Positions 1-8,808 of a stretch of 64,000 nt of DNA are shown here, piece by piece. The stretch's first letter is position 1. Each line of letters starts with the position of its first letter. The position numbers and the translations under genes are program-made. Under the pieces are notes generated by a model, which worked only from the letters and a program-made list of their open reading frames with translations, made no database searches and was not told where the DNA came from. The stretch covers positions 1 through 64,000 of the forward strand of contig CAVVAY010000013.1 in the NCBI GenBank assembly GCA_963746465.1, given 5' to 3'. The stretch comes from CAVVAY01 sp963746465 (GTDB taxonomy: Bacteria; Actinomycetota; Actinomycetes; JACCUZ01).

Positions 1-83
1 GCCGAGAGCGGCTCACCGCTGCCGTGGGGCGCTTCGTGAGTCGCGGCCGGCACCGCCCGGAGCAACGTGCGGGCGCCGACTGA

Positions 84-151
84 GCATCCGAGCCAGGATG
101 CGACGAAAATCGGGTCCCGGAGGGGACAGATCGGGTGTGACGGGGAACACA
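84..151. promoter_or_regulatory. Possible operator region upstream of dctA
   Basis: Two symmetric sites lie in the leader of the dicarboxylate carrier. At 84-101 is GCATCC-N6-GGATGC, a perfect 6-bp inverted repeat. At 136-151 is TGTGA-N6-ACACA, which resembles a CRP/GlxR half-site pair but lacks the central TA and has one mismatch in the right arm. No clear -35/-10 pair was found. I see no gene in positions 1-202. The regulatory role is inference from symmetry and position only. Confidence 0.25.
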
Positions 152-202
152 CGGTGGTGGCGCCGACCGCCGGACGCTCCGGCGCGCCCGTCTGGAGGAC
201 CC

Positions 203-1603
203 GTGACCACCACCCATGCCGCGGCCGACGCGGCGCCCAGCCAACGCCGGGACCGCACCCACTGGCTCTACATCGCGGTCGTCCTGGCCGTCCTGGCCGG
301 CATCGCCGTCGGCCTGATCTGGCCCGACTTCGGCGTCGACCTCGCGCCTCTCGGCACCGGGTTCGTCGCCCTGATCAAGATGCTGATCAGCCCGATCATC
401 TTCTGCACGATCGTGCTGGGCATCGGCTCGGTCCGGCAGGCCGCCCGGGTCGGCCGGGTCGGCGGCCTCGCGCTCGGGTACTTCCTGGTGATGTCGACGG
501 TGGCCCTCGCGATCGGGCTGGTCGTGGGCAACCTGCTCCACCCGGGGTCCGGCCTGGAGCTCACCAAGGAGATCCGGGACGCCGGGACCGGTGCGGTCGG
601 CGAGGAGTCGACCGGCACCGTCGACTTCCTGCTCGGCGTGATCCCGCTGACGCTGTTCTCGGCGTTCACCGAGGGCTCGGTGCTGCAGACCTTGTTCGTT
701 GCTCTCCTCGCCGGCTTCGCGATCCAGTCGCTCGGCGCCCGGGGCGCACCGATCCTGGTCGCGATCGGCTACCTGCAGCGGCTGGTCTTCAAGATCCTGG
801 CGATGATCATGTGGCTCGCGCCGATCGGCGCCTTCGGTGCGATGGCCGCCGTCGTCGGGTCGGCCGGCCTCGACGCGCTGAAGAGCCTCGCCGTGATCAT
901 GCTCGGCTTCTACGCCACCTGCGTGATCTTCGTGTTCCTCGTCCTGGGCACCCTGCTGAAGGTCACCACCGGGCTGAACATCCTGTCGCTGTTCCGCTAC
1001 CTGGGTCGGGAGTTCCTGCTGATCCTGTCGACCTCGTCCTCGGAGTCGGCGCTGCCCAGGCTGATCGCCAAGATGGAGCACCTCGGGGTGTCCCGGCCGG
1101 TGGTCGGCATCACGGTGCCGACCGGCTACTCGTTCAACCTGGACGGGACCGCGATCTACCTGACGATGGCGACTCTGTTCATCGCCGAGGCGATGGGCGA
1201 CCCGCTCTCGATCGGCGAGCAGATCTCGCTGCTGGTGTTCATGGTCATCGCCTCCAAGGGTGCCGCCGGGGTCACCGGCGCCGGCCTGGCCACGCTGGCC
1301 GGCGGCCTGCAGTCGCACCGCCCGGACCTGGTCGACGGCGTCGGCCTGATCGTGGGCATCGACCGGTTCATGTCCGAGGCCCGGGCGCTGACCAACTTCG
1401 CAGGCAACGCGGTCGCCACGGTGATCATCGGGAAGTGGACCGACGAGCTCGACACCGACAAGGTGTCCCGGGTGCTCGGCGGGAACGACCCGTTCGACGA
1501 GTCGACGATGCTCGACGAGGACGAGGAGGAGCCGGACTCAGAGGTCGACGTGAGGGAGCGGGAGCCGGCCGCCGTCGGAGCCGGCCCGGGTCACTCGTCG
1601 TAG
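203..1603 (+). CDS. dctA: C4-dicarboxylate:cation symporter, DctA type
   Basis: Secondary carrier of the dicarboxylate/amino acid:cation symporter (DAACS) family, probably importing succinate, fumarate or malate across the inner membrane. The 466-residue protein has many hydrophobic segments. The serine-rich re-entrant motif TSSSESALP lies near residue 276 and GYSFNLDGT near 310; the NLDGT form and the downstream SKGAAGVTGAG are typical of DctA rather than of glutamate carriers. I chose the GTG at 203 because GGAGGA sits just before it (194-199) and homology starts there; the frame is open upstream to an ATG at 98. The C-terminal tail is unusually acidic. The gene ends 13 bp inside the convergent AAA+ ATPase gene. 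The exact substrate is inferred. Confidence 0.88.
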   Translation: MTTTHAAADAAPSQRRDRTHWLYIAVVLAVLAGIAVGLIWPDFGVDLAPLGTGFVALIKMLISPIIFCTIVLGIGSVRQAARVGRVGGLALGYFLVMSTVALAIGLVVGNLLHPGSGLELTKEIRDAGTGAVGEESTGTVDFLLGVIPLTLFSAFTEGSVLQTLFVALLAGFAIQSLGARGAPILVAIGYLQRLVFKILAMIMWLAPIGAFGAMAAVVGSAGLDALKSLAVIMLGFYATCVIFVFLVLGTLLKVTTGLNILSLFRYLGREFLLILSTSSSESALPRLIAKMEHLGVSRPVVGITVPTGYSFNLDGTAIYLTMATLFIAEAMGDPLSIGEQISLLVFMVIASKGAAGVTGAGLATLAGGLQSHRPDLVDGVGLIVGIDRFMSEARALTNFAGNAVATVIIGKWTDELDTDKVSRVLGGNDPFDESTMLDEDEEEPDSEVDVREREPAAVGAGPGHSS

Positions 1604-3111
1604 CTGATGCCCAGCCTGCTGCCGTAGGCCCCCGGCATGGCCGGGCCGACCCCCAGCCAGCCGGTGGACCGGTGCCCGCCCGCGGTGCGACCGCCGTCGG
1701 CCGCGGGCGCGCCGGCGGTGCCGACGCCCAGCAGCGCGCGGGTGACGGCCTGCGCGCTGTCGAGCAGGTCGTCCAGGGCGCGCGACACGACGTCGGCGGT
1801 GAGGGGCTCGTCGGCGGCCGACCCGTCGGTGAGCGCCTCGAGCACCGAGCGGCGTACCAGCTCCTTGACGAAGGACGCGGTCACGCCTTCGGTGCGGGCC
1901 ACCACGTCCTCGATGTCGGCATCGGCGAGCGCCAGCGGGACACCTCGGGTGTAGACCCCGAGCAGCCGGCGCCGCGCCTCGGCGTCCGGCAGGGTGATCT
2001 CGACGGCGACGTCCACCCGGCCCGGCCGGGCGGCCAGCGCCGGTTCGAGGAGGTCCGCCCGGTTGGTCGTGAGCAGGAACAGCAGGTCGGCGTCGGCGGC
2101 CGCGCCGTCCATCGCGTCCAGCAGCGAGAACAGCACCGGATTGGCGCCGGGGCCGAAGCCGCGGTCCTCGGCCACCAGGTCGACGTCCTCGAGCACGATC
2201 ACCGCCGGCTGCAGGTCGCGAGCCATCTGGGTGACCATCCCGATCGCGTGCAAGGACTGCCCTGACAGCATCAGGACGGTGCTGTCGCGCAGCTGCTGCA
2301 CGATGTAGCGCGTGGTGTGGGTCTTGCCCGTCCCGGGCGGGCCGAAGAGGAGCAGTCCCCGCTTGAGGTGCTGCCCGGCCCGGCGCAGGGCGTCGCGGTG
2401 CGCCACGACGTCCAGGGTGTGCCGTTCCACCCGGCGCAAGGTCTCCTCGGGCAGGACGACGTCGCCGCGTGCGGTGGCGGCGAGCACCGGGAAGACCACC
2501 CGGACGCCGCTCGGTCCGTAGGCGAGCTCGAGCAGCTGCCCGCGGTAGACGTTGAGCCGGAGCCGCAGCTCGGCCAGCTCGCGCAGCACCTCCTGCGCGA
2601 CCGCTGTCGCGAGCCCGGCGACCTCGACGGAGAGCACGGGCTCCTGGTGCCGCTCCGGACCGCGCACCATGACGACGTACCGTCCGCGGGCGTCCTCGAC
2701 GAGCAGGACGGCGCGACGCAGGCAGGCCGTCGTCCGGTCCGGCCCGGACGGCAGGTCGACCAGGTCGGGCGCGGAGAGCCGGACCGGCCCGAGGCCCTCG
2801 CCGTGGACCAGGTGCTGCAGCGAGGGCGGCTCGTAGTGCGGTGGGATCGCCACCCCGTGGACGGCAACGGTGCGGTCGTCTGCGACCGCCCAGACATCCA
2901 GCGCGACCTGCAGGTTGACCTGCTCGATGACCGAGAGCTCGACGCCCAGCACCGACTCCTCGACGCCGGCGCCGAGGTGGTCCTGCACCAAGATCACCAC
3001 CGGGTTTCGCCGGCTCTCGCCGTGGTCCTCGTGGATCCACTCGAGGAAGGTCCGGAAGGCCCGTGCGAAGGCGCGGGCCTCGTCCGCCGGCGCTCGCTCG
3101 GGTTCGGTCAC
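1591..3111 (-). CDS. AAA+ ATPase with unrecognised N-terminal domain
   Basis: Cytoplasmic AAA+ ATPase of 506 residues. The N-terminal half (about 1-215) matches no domain I recognise and contains hydrophobic beta-rich stretches. The AAA module follows: Walker A GPPGTGKT at 257-264, Walker B VIVLEDVD near 304-311, then a sensor/arginine-finger region TTNRADLLEPAL and RPGRVD, as in the classical AAA clade (FtsH, proteasomal ATPases). There is only one ATPase domain and no protease domain. The start is taken at GTG 3111, because farther upstream the frame runs into the neighbouring gene. It lies 88 bp downstream of the M50 protease gene on the same strand, so co-transcription is possible. The substrate is unknown; a remodelling role is inference from the family. 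Confidence 0.72.
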   Translation of the reverse strand: MTEPERAPADEARAFARAFRTFLEWIHEDHGESRRNPVVILVQDHLGAGVEESVLGVELSVIEQVNLQVALDVWAVADDRTVAVHGVAIPPHYEPPSLQHLVHGEGLGPVRLSAPDLVDLPSGPDRTTACLRRAVLLVEDARGRYVVMVRGPERHQEPVLSVEVAGLATAVAQEVLRELAELRLRLNVYRGQLLELAYGPSGVRVVFPVLAATARGDVVLPEETLRRVERHTLDVVAHRDALRRAGQHLKRGLLLFGPPGTGKTHTTRYIVQQLRDSTVLMLSGQSLHAIGMVTQMARDLQPAVIVLEDVDLVAEDRGFGPGANPVLFSLLDAMDGAAADADLLFLLTTNRADLLEPALAARPGRVDVAVEITLPDAEARRRLLGVYTRGVPLALADADIEDVVARTEGVTASFVKELVRRSVLEALTDGSAADEPLTADVVSRALDDLLDSAQAVTRALLGVGTAGAPAADGGRTAGGHRSTGWLGVGPAMPGAYGSRLGISYDE

Positions 3112-3199
3112 GTGATCAACAAACCAGCAGGCCCGCCCGGCGGCAAGGAACGACCGCCATTCATCCGAGCCCGGACGTCGTGCTCGCCGGCCAGACCGG

Positions 3200-4507
3200 C
3201 TAGGGCGCCTGCTGCTCCTCCGCTGCGGCGAGAGCCCGCCGGCGCACCTGCTGGCGGGCCTCGTCGTACCCGGGGAGCGGGCGCAGCGGGGCGATGTCGT
3301 CGTCGCTGTCCAGCTGGGTGAGATCGGCGAACCCGAGATCGACGGCGCGCCGGAAGGCCTGCAGGCCGCGTGGCAGCTCACCGGCCCTGGCCCAGCCGCA
3401 CGCGACGTTGTAGGCGATCAGGGCCCGCGTCTCGTCGGTCGGCGGCGCAGCAGCGTCGGTCCGGGAGAGGAAGAGCTCGCCCAGCTCGGCGCTGTGCCGG
3501 GTGGCCCCGGCCTGGAAGGCGGCGGTCTGCACGCCGAGCAGGGCGCCCGGGTCGACGGCGCCCCGGGGGCCGGCGAGCTGGCGGTGTGCGGCGTCCCAGT
3601 CCTGGCGGGCCCGGTGAGCCAGCAGGAGCAGGCTCGCCGGCTGCGGGTCGGTGGGAGCGCGGTCGGTCGCTGCCTCGAGCTCGGCCGTGCCGGCGGCCGG
3701 GTCGTCGCCGGCGGCCCGCACCGTCGCCCGGACCAGCGGGTGCACGGGGGCGTCGTCGGGCAGGTCGGCGAGCAGGTCGCGGGCCTCGGCGGGACGGCCG
3801 GCCCACAGCAGCCCGATGGCGCGCTCGTTGACGTCGACCTGCTCCAGCTCGCGGGCGTTGCGGATGGTCATCACGTTGCTGAAGACGAAGAACGCCGCCA
3901 TCAGGCCGCCGAACAGCAGGCCGTAGCGCAGCGCTGCCAGCGCGGCGAGCACGGCCACGACGACCGAGACCATCGCGGCCCGGACCTCACGCTTGGCCGG
4001 CGAGCCCGGCAGCAGCTCACGCAGCGCCTGGCCGCCGTCCAGGGGCAGGATCGGCAGCAGGTTGAGCAGGCTCCACCCCAGCGTGGCGAAGACTGCCAGG
4101 TCGAGGACCGACCGGACCATCGACGACTCGGCGCCCGCTCCCCCGCGGAGGGCCAGCAGTGCCACACCGATTCCGATGCCGACGGCCGGCCCGGCGATCG
4201 AGATGGCGAAGGACCTGGCGCGGGACAGCGGCCGGGGCGGGAGGTAGGACGTCAGGCCGCCGAGGCCGGCGAGGGTGATGACGGGCCGGGCACCGGTGGT
4301 GCGCGCGACGAACGCGTGGCCGAGCTCGTGCACCAGGACGGCGAGCGGAACCAGGACGAGCCAGGCCACGAAGAGCCGGATCCCGAGGCCGGACGACCAG
4401 CCGAGGATCGCGGCGATGACGAGGAACGAGATGTCGATCGTCACTGGGAAGCCGAACAGCTGGAACCGGGCGATCGGGCGGCCGCCCTCGACCATCGGCA
4501 TCGTCAC
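3200..4507 (-). CDS. Site-2 protease (M50) family membrane metalloprotease with soluble C-terminal domain
   Basis: Intramembrane zinc metalloprotease-like protein of 435 residues. The N-terminal half has several membrane segments with the zinc motif HELGH (LVHELGHAF) and the second conserved motif LLPILPLDGG, as in Rip3/SpoIVFB-type enzymes. The C-terminal 200 residues are soluble, Ala/Asp-rich and helical with a TPR-like look (AREL, AEARDLL). The start is placed at GTG 4507 because TAGGCT (4515-4520, read on the minus strand) sits exactly 7 bp before it, as in leaderless actinobacterial genes; ATG at 4501 is the alternative. The AAA+ ATPase gene follows 88 bp downstream. A CBS domain, common in Rip3-like proteins, is absent. 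The substrate is unknown. Confidence 0.85.
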   Translation of the reverse strand: MTMPMVEGGRPIARFQLFGFPVTIDISFLVIAAILGWSSGLGIRLFVAWLVLVPLAVLVHELGHAFVARTTGARPVITLAGLGGLTSYLPPRPLSRARSFAISIAGPAVGIGIGVALLALRGGAGAESSMVRSVLDLAVFATLGWSLLNLLPILPLDGGQALRELLPGSPAKREVRAAMVSVVVAVLAALAALRYGLLFGGLMAAFFVFSNVMTIRNARELEQVDVNERAIGLLWAGRPAEARDLLADLPDDAPVHPLVRATVRAAGDDPAAGTAELEAATDRAPTDPQPASLLLLAHRARQDWDAAHRQLAGPRGAVDPGALLGVQTAAFQAGATRHSAELGELFLSRTDAAAPPTDETRALIAYNVACGWARAGELPRGLQAFRRAVDLGFADLTQLDSDDDIAPLRPLPGYDEARQQVRRRALAAAEEQQAP

Positions 4508-4622
4508 ACCCGCGAGCCTACGGGCCCCGGGCCGTGCCGGACGGCGCGCCGGGTTGGACACATCCGCCGTCGTTGGCAAGAGTGCGTGGGGTCCACGAAC
4601 GAGCACACGAGGGAGACTGGGA

Positions 4623-5525
4623 ATGGCGCGCCCGCCGGGTCGGGACCAGACCGCCCCGATGGAGCGGCTGGTCCGGCTGATCGGCGCCCTCACCAAGCAC
4701 CGGGACGGCGCGCCGCTCGGCGTACTGCTCAAGGCCGTCTCCCCCGACGACGCCACCGACGAGGCCCGCCGCAAGATGCTCAGCCGCGACCTCGAGCACC
4801 TCAACGCGCTCGGCTACGACATCCGCAACGTCGCCGACCCCGGGACCGACGGCGTGTACCTGATGCGGGCCCGGGACAACCGGCTGCAGGTGCACCTGTC
4901 CCCCGAGCAGCGCGGTGAGCTGCTGCGTGCCGCGATCGCGGCCGGCCTGGACGGCATGGCGGCCCATCTCGGCGCCGAGGACGCGGGTGCCCCGGCGTCC
5001 GGTCCGGCGTCGGCCGACCTCGACCTGGTCCAGCGCGGCACGACGAGGCACTGCCGGGTGCGGTTCAGCTACAAGGGGGAGCCGCGCACGGTGCATCCCG
5101 CGCGGGTGCACAGCGGCCCGTCCGGCTGGTACCTCAGCGGCCGCGAGGAGGGCAGCCAGGTCGTCAAGGAGTTCGTCGTGTCGCGGATGAGCGACGTCGT
5201 CCTCGACCCGCCGGGCAGCGCCGATGCCGTCGGCGAGCCGGTGCGGCGGTCGTTGGACCCGTTGTCCTGGGAGGTCGACCCACCGACCGACGTGGTGCTG
5301 CAGGTGCCGGTGGAGCACCGGGTGATCGCGGAGAACCTGCTCGGTACGCCGGTACGAGCCGAGGAGTCGGGCACCGTCCTCGAGCTGACCTACGTCGTCA
5401 CCCACCGGCGGGTCTTCCGGTACCGCCTCTACGAGCTCGGCACCCGGGTCGGCGTCATCTCGCCCGACGAGGTGCGCCAGGAGATCGTGGCGGAGCTGGC
5501 GGCGCTTGCCGGGGCCGCGTCATGA
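4623..5525 (+). CDS. WYL-domain transcriptional regulator, PafB-like
   Basis: Probable DNA-binding regulator of 300 residues in the helix-turn-helix plus WYL architecture. The N-terminal region (ERLVRLIGALT, then REDL-like SRDLEHLNALGYDI at about 50-66) is a winged helix; the WYL core carries GWYLSGR near residue 170. ATG 4623 has GAGGGAG (4609-4615) before it at good spacing. The stop overlaps the start of the next WYL gene by 4 bp (ATGA), so the two are translationally coupled, as in the PafBC DNA-damage regulator. However, no proteasome, Pup-ligase or tatAC genes are adjacent, so this is either a relocated pafBC or a paralogous pair. The ligand is unknown. Confidence 0.7.
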   Translation: MARPPGRDQTAPMERLVRLIGALTKHRDGAPLGVLLKAVSPDDATDEARRKMLSRDLEHLNALGYDIRNVADPGTDGVYLMRARDNRLQVHLSPEQRGELLRAAIAAGLDGMAAHLGAEDAGAPASGPASADLDLVQRGTTRHCRVRFSYKGEPRTVHPARVHSGPSGWYLSGREEGSQVVKEFVVSRMSDVVLDPPGSADAVGEPVRRSLDPLSWEVDPPTDVVLQVPVEHRVIAENLLGTPVRAEESGTVLELTYVVTHRRVFRYRLYELGTRVGVISPDEVRQEIVAELAALAGAAS

Positions 5526-6526
5526 GCCCGGTCGCCGTCTACGCCCAGCGGCTGGCAGCACTGCCTCGCGCCCTCGGCATCCTCGAGCTGCACCCGCAGG
5601 GGCTGCCCCTGGCCGACCTCGCCCGCGAGCTCGGTGTCGAGCCGGTCGACCTGCGCGAGGTGTTCATGGCCTACTACCTGGCCGACCTGGTCGAGCTGGA
5701 CAGCTTCACCCTGCCGGTCGTCGAGTTCTTCGCCCCCGGCGCGGAGGACTCGGACGAGGACGAGGACGACGACCCGGACGCTGCGTCCGTGGAAGGGCAG
5801 TGGGTGCGGGTCCTGGCGGCCGACCCGGAGCACGAGCTGGGCGTCGACCACCTGAGCGCCGGGCAGCTGGCCGCCCTCTACGAGGCCGGGGTGGACCTGC
5901 TGGCTCTCGAGCCCGACAACGCCACCCTGCGCGGCGCCGTCGAGGCCTTCGAGTCGGCGCTGGAACCGGCGGACAAGCCGCTCGCGGCGCAATGGGGAGC
6001 CGGCACCGCGCAGGCGCTGCACCGGGCCGCTGAGGAGAACCGGAAGGTGCGCATCAGCTACGTCCGGCAGTGGCGCCCCGGTGCGTCGGAGCGGGTGATC
6101 GAGCCGTACCGGCTGGTGCGGACCCGCCGTGGCTGGGAGGTGGACGCGGGACCGGCCGACGAGCACTCCGCCGTGCGCACCTACCTCGTCTCCGGCATCG
6201 TCGAGCACGAGGTGCTGGACGCGACCTTCGTCCCGCCGGACGACCTCGACGTCCGGCTCGCCGAGAACCGGGCGGCCGAGCGGGTCGAGCTGGTCGTGCC
6301 GCAGTCGTCGCGCTGGGCCGTGGAGCGGTTCGCCGAGTCGGTGACGGTGCTGGCCGACGACGAGGAGTCGGTGTCCCTGCAGGCCGACCTGCTCCCGCCG
6401 GTCCCGTCGCGGCTGGGGCTGCTCCTGCTCTGCTGCGGGCCGGAGGCCTTCGTGATGGCGCCGAAAGCCCTCGTCGACGCCGGCGAGGTCACCGCTCGGC
6501 TGCTGCTGGAGCACCACACCCGCTAG
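5522..6526 (+). CDS. WYL-domain transcriptional regulator, PafC-like
   Basis: Second member of the overlapping WYL pair, 334 residues. The N-terminus (ALGILELHPQGLPLADLARELGV) is a helix-turn-helix like that of PafC. A strongly acidic linker (EDSDEDEDDDPD, about residues 77-88) separates it from a WYL-type domain containing YRLVRTRRGWEVDA, where the canonical W-Y-L signature is degenerate. The C-terminal part resembles the WCX extension. It starts inside the stop codon of the upstream gene. It probably acts as a heterodimer with that product, judging by the PafBC precedent; the target genes are not evident here. Confidence 0.68.
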   Translation: MSPVAVYAQRLAALPRALGILELHPQGLPLADLARELGVEPVDLREVFMAYYLADLVELDSFTLPVVEFFAPGAEDSDEDEDDDPDAASVEGQWVRVLAADPEHELGVDHLSAGQLAALYEAGVDLLALEPDNATLRGAVEAFESALEPADKPLAAQWGAGTAQALHRAAEENRKVRISYVRQWRPGASERVIEPYRLVRTRRGWEVDAGPADEHSAVRTYLVSGIVEHEVLDATFVPPDDLDVRLAENRAAERVELVVPQSSRWAVERFAESVTVLADDEESVSLQADLLPPVPSRLGLLLLCCGPEAFVMAPKALVDAGEVTARLLLEHHTR

Positions 6527-6533
6527 CCGCGGG

Positions 6534-7751
6534 TCAGCGCGAGTCGATGCGTGCGGCGCGCAGCGCCAGGTAGTGCTGCTCCGGCAGGCTGGCCGTCATC
6601 CGGGCCGCACGCAGGTACGACGTGCGCGCGGCAGCGAGGTCGCCGGCGCGCTCGAGCAGGTGCCCGCGGACGACCTCGAGACGATGGGTGTGCGCCATCC
6701 GGTCGTCGTCGTCCAGGGTGCCCAGCAGGGCGAGACCGGCCCGGGGTCCGTGCACCATCGCGACGGCCACCGCACGGTTGAGGGTGACGACCGGGCCCGG
6801 CGAGACCCGCTCCAGCACGTCGTACAGCGCGAGGATCTGCGGCCAGTCGGTGCGCTCCGGGGTCGCTGCCTCGTCGTGCACGGCGGCGATCGCGGCCTGC
6901 AGCTGGTACGGACCCATCGGTGCCGTCCCGAGGGTGCGGGTCACCAGGGCGATGCCCTCCTCGATCTGCTCGCGGTTCCACGACGAGCGGTCCTGCTCGT
7001 CGAGCGGCACCAGCGAGCCGTTGGGCCGGGTGCGGGCAGCCCGCCGCGCATCGGTGAGCAGCATCAGGGCGAGCAGGCCGGCGACCTCGGCGGCCGGCAC
7101 CAGCCGGTGCAGCAGCCGGGTGAGCCGGATCGCCTCGACCGTCAGGTCGGTGCGCTGCACGACCGGCCCGGAGCTGGCGGCGTATCCCTCGTTGAAGACG
7201 AGGTACAGCACGTGCAGGACGACGCGCAGCCGCTCGGTGCGCTCGGACTCGGGAGGCAGGTCGAACCGCAGCCCCGCACTCCTGATCGTCGCTTTGGCGC
7301 GGCCGATCCGCTGCGCCATGGTGGCCTCGGGCACCAGGAAGGCCTTCGCGATCTCCGCCGTGGTGAGGCCACCGACAGCACGCAGCGTCAGCGCCAGCTG
7401 CGACGGCTCGGACAGGGACGGGTGGCAGCAGAGGAAGAGCAGCGCGAGGGTGTCGTCCTCGTCCGGGACCTCGGCGGGTACGTCGAGCGCGGCGGCGGTC
7501 TGCTCGCGGCGCTGCCGGGCGCTCTCGCTGCGCCACTCGTCCACCAGCCGGCGGGTGGCGACCGCACTCAGCCAGCCGCGGGGGTTGTCCGGCACCCCGT
7601 CCACCGGCCACTGCAGCGCCGCCGCCAGCAGGGCCTCCTGGACGGCGTCCTCGCAGGCGTCGAACTGCCCGTGCCGCCGTACCAGCGCGCCGAGGACCCG
7701 CGGCGCGAGCTCGCGCAGCAGGTCCTCCGTGCTCCGGTCGGCCGTCGTCAC
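6534..7751 (-). CDS. ECF sigma factor, ECF42 type with long C-terminal domain
   Basis: RNA polymerase sigma factor of 405 residues. Region 2 covers about residues 10-80 (CEDAVQEALLAAALQWP, then GWLSAVATRRLVDEWR). Region 4 covers about 115-170 and contains a helix-turn-helix (GGLTTAEIAKAFLVPEATMAQRIGRAK). The remaining 230 residues form the long helical C-terminal domain that marks the ECF42 group, with motifs such as LVFNEGY and GPYQLQAAIAAVH. ECF42 factors have no classical anti-sigma factor and are paired with DGPF/YCII proteins. The upstream gene is exactly that and overlaps by 4 bp. The C-terminal domain probably controls activity, as known for the group. Confidence 0.9.
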   Translation of the reverse strand: MTTADRSTEDLLRELAPRVLGALVRRHGQFDACEDAVQEALLAAALQWPVDGVPDNPRGWLSAVATRRLVDEWRSESARQRREQTAAALDVPAEVPDEDDTLALLFLCCHPSLSEPSQLALTLRAVGGLTTAEIAKAFLVPEATMAQRIGRAKATIRSAGLRFDLPPESERTERLRVVLHVLYLVFNEGYAASSGPVVQRTDLTVEAIRLTRLLHRLVPAAEVAGLLALMLLTDARRAARTRPNGSLVPLDEQDRSSWNREQIEEGIALVTRTLGTAPMGPYQLQAAIAAVHDEAATPERTDWPQILALYDVLERVSPGPVVTLNRAVAVAMVHGPRAGLALLGTLDDDDRMAHTHRLEVVRGHLLERAGDLAAARTSYLRAARMTASLPEQHYLALRAARIDSR

Positions 7752-8107
7752 ATCTCCGGTGGCGCGTCGGGCGACTGGCGCACCTCGACGACGCCGGACC
7801 AGACGACTATCCGCCCGGCGATGTCGAGCACCCGCTGCTCGTCCGCCACGTCGAGCACCCAGTAGCCGACCAGCGACTCCTTCGACTCGGCGAAGGGCCC
7901 GTCGGTCACCACCGGTACGCCGTCGGTGAGGGTGACGGTCTTGGCCTGGCTTCCGTCGACGAGCCCGCGGGCCTCGACCAGCTCGCCGGCGCCCTCGAGC
8001 TCGGCGTTGAGCGTGTGCATGAACGCCATCATCTGCTCGATCCAGTCCGGTGAGCGCTCCTCGGTCATCGCTGCCGCCGACCCGAACATCATGATCATGT
8101 ACTTCAC
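7748..8107 (-). CDS. DGPF-motif YCII-family protein
   Basis: Small ferredoxin-like-fold protein of 119 residues in the YCII/DGPF family. The N-terminus MKYMIMMFG is the usual first strand, and the signature TDGPFAESKE lies near residues 86-95. These proteins are genetic partners of ECF42 sigma factors, and here the gene ends in a 4-bp overlap with the sigma gene, so they form one operon with this gene first. The biochemical role is unproven in the family. The start at 8107 is an ATG preceded on the minus strand by GAGGAGGACG, a strong ribosome-binding site. Confidence 0.88.
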   Translation of the reverse strand: MKYMIMMFGSAAAMTEERSPDWIEQMMAFMHTLNAELEGAGELVEARGLVDGSQAKTVTLTDGVPVVTDGPFAESKESLVGYWVLDVADEQRVLDIAGRIVVWSGVVEVRQSPDAPPEM

Positions 8108-8269
8108 GTCGTCCTCCTCGGTGTGCGCCCGCAGCGGACGCAGCTACCCCTGGGTCGGACCCGGGCTCGCGATCTCGACATCGCGCGGACGCTACCGAAC
8201 GTCGAGCGGTGGCGTCGGGCCGGCCGGATCCGGGAGAGGATGGGTGCTTCCAGCGACGAACGGGGCCCG

Positions 8270-8806
8270 ATGGCGACGTACCGCAAGGCCTGCATCGACG
8301 CCGTCTCCCCCGAGACGGACGGACCTGTGCTCGGGAAGACGCTCGGCCTGCCCTGGCGACCGGACGACTCCGGCGAAGGCGGCCTGCTCGGTCCCGAGGG
8401 CCGCTACCTGATCTGGTTCAACGCGGTGCCCGACGCGGCCGCGAAGTCCGACCGGGTCCGGCTGGACATCCGGTCCCGGCGGTGGCGGGGCATCCAGGTG
8501 GACAGCGCCGACCCGCTGTCCCAGGCGACCTGGTGGGCCCGGGTCCTGGACGGGACCTCGCAGGCGGACGCCTCCGGCAGCTGGGAGGTGGCCGGCGTAC
8601 CGGGCATGCCGGTGCCGTTGGTCTTCGTTCCGATGACCGGGCCGAAGACGACTGCCAACCGGATCCACTGGGACGTCACAGCCGAGCCCGACGAGCTGAC
8701 CGGGATCGGTGCGACGCTGCTGCGCCCGATGGGCGGCGACCACGGCTGGCAGGTGATGGCCGACCCGGAGGGCAACGAGTTCTGCGCCTTCCCCTCGGCG
8801 TCGTAG
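8270..8806 (+). CDS. VOC-family (glyoxalase-like) protein
   Basis: Cytoplasmic protein of 178 residues built from two betaalphabetabetabeta-type halves of the vicinal oxygen chelate superfamily. The first half begins ATYRKACIDAVSP, and the second ends DHGWQVMADPEGNEFCAF, the usual C-terminal signature of the glyoxalase-like domain. Metal-ligand residues are not convincingly conserved, so the reaction cannot be assigned. ATG 8270 is chosen because homology begins there; an in-frame ATG at 8240 with an adjacent purine-rich stretch is possible. It is divergent from the DGPF/ECF42 operon and ends at a bidirectional hairpin. Confidence 0.7.
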   Translation: MATYRKACIDAVSPETDGPVLGKTLGLPWRPDDSGEGGLLGPEGRYLIWFNAVPDAAAKSDRVRLDIRSRRWRGIQVDSADPLSQATWWARVLDGTSQADASGSWEVAGVPGMPVPLVFVPMTGPKTTANRIHWDVTAEPDELTGIGATLLRPMGGDHGWQVMADPEGNEFCAFPSAS

Positions 8807-8808
8807 AC

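Noticed and set aside
67..2265. Very long open frames overlapping dctA and the AAA+ ATPase in other frames
   Set aside because: They give Arg/Pro/Gly-rich translations with no family features. They are expected from third-position GC bias; the same applies to many other overlapping frames across the window.
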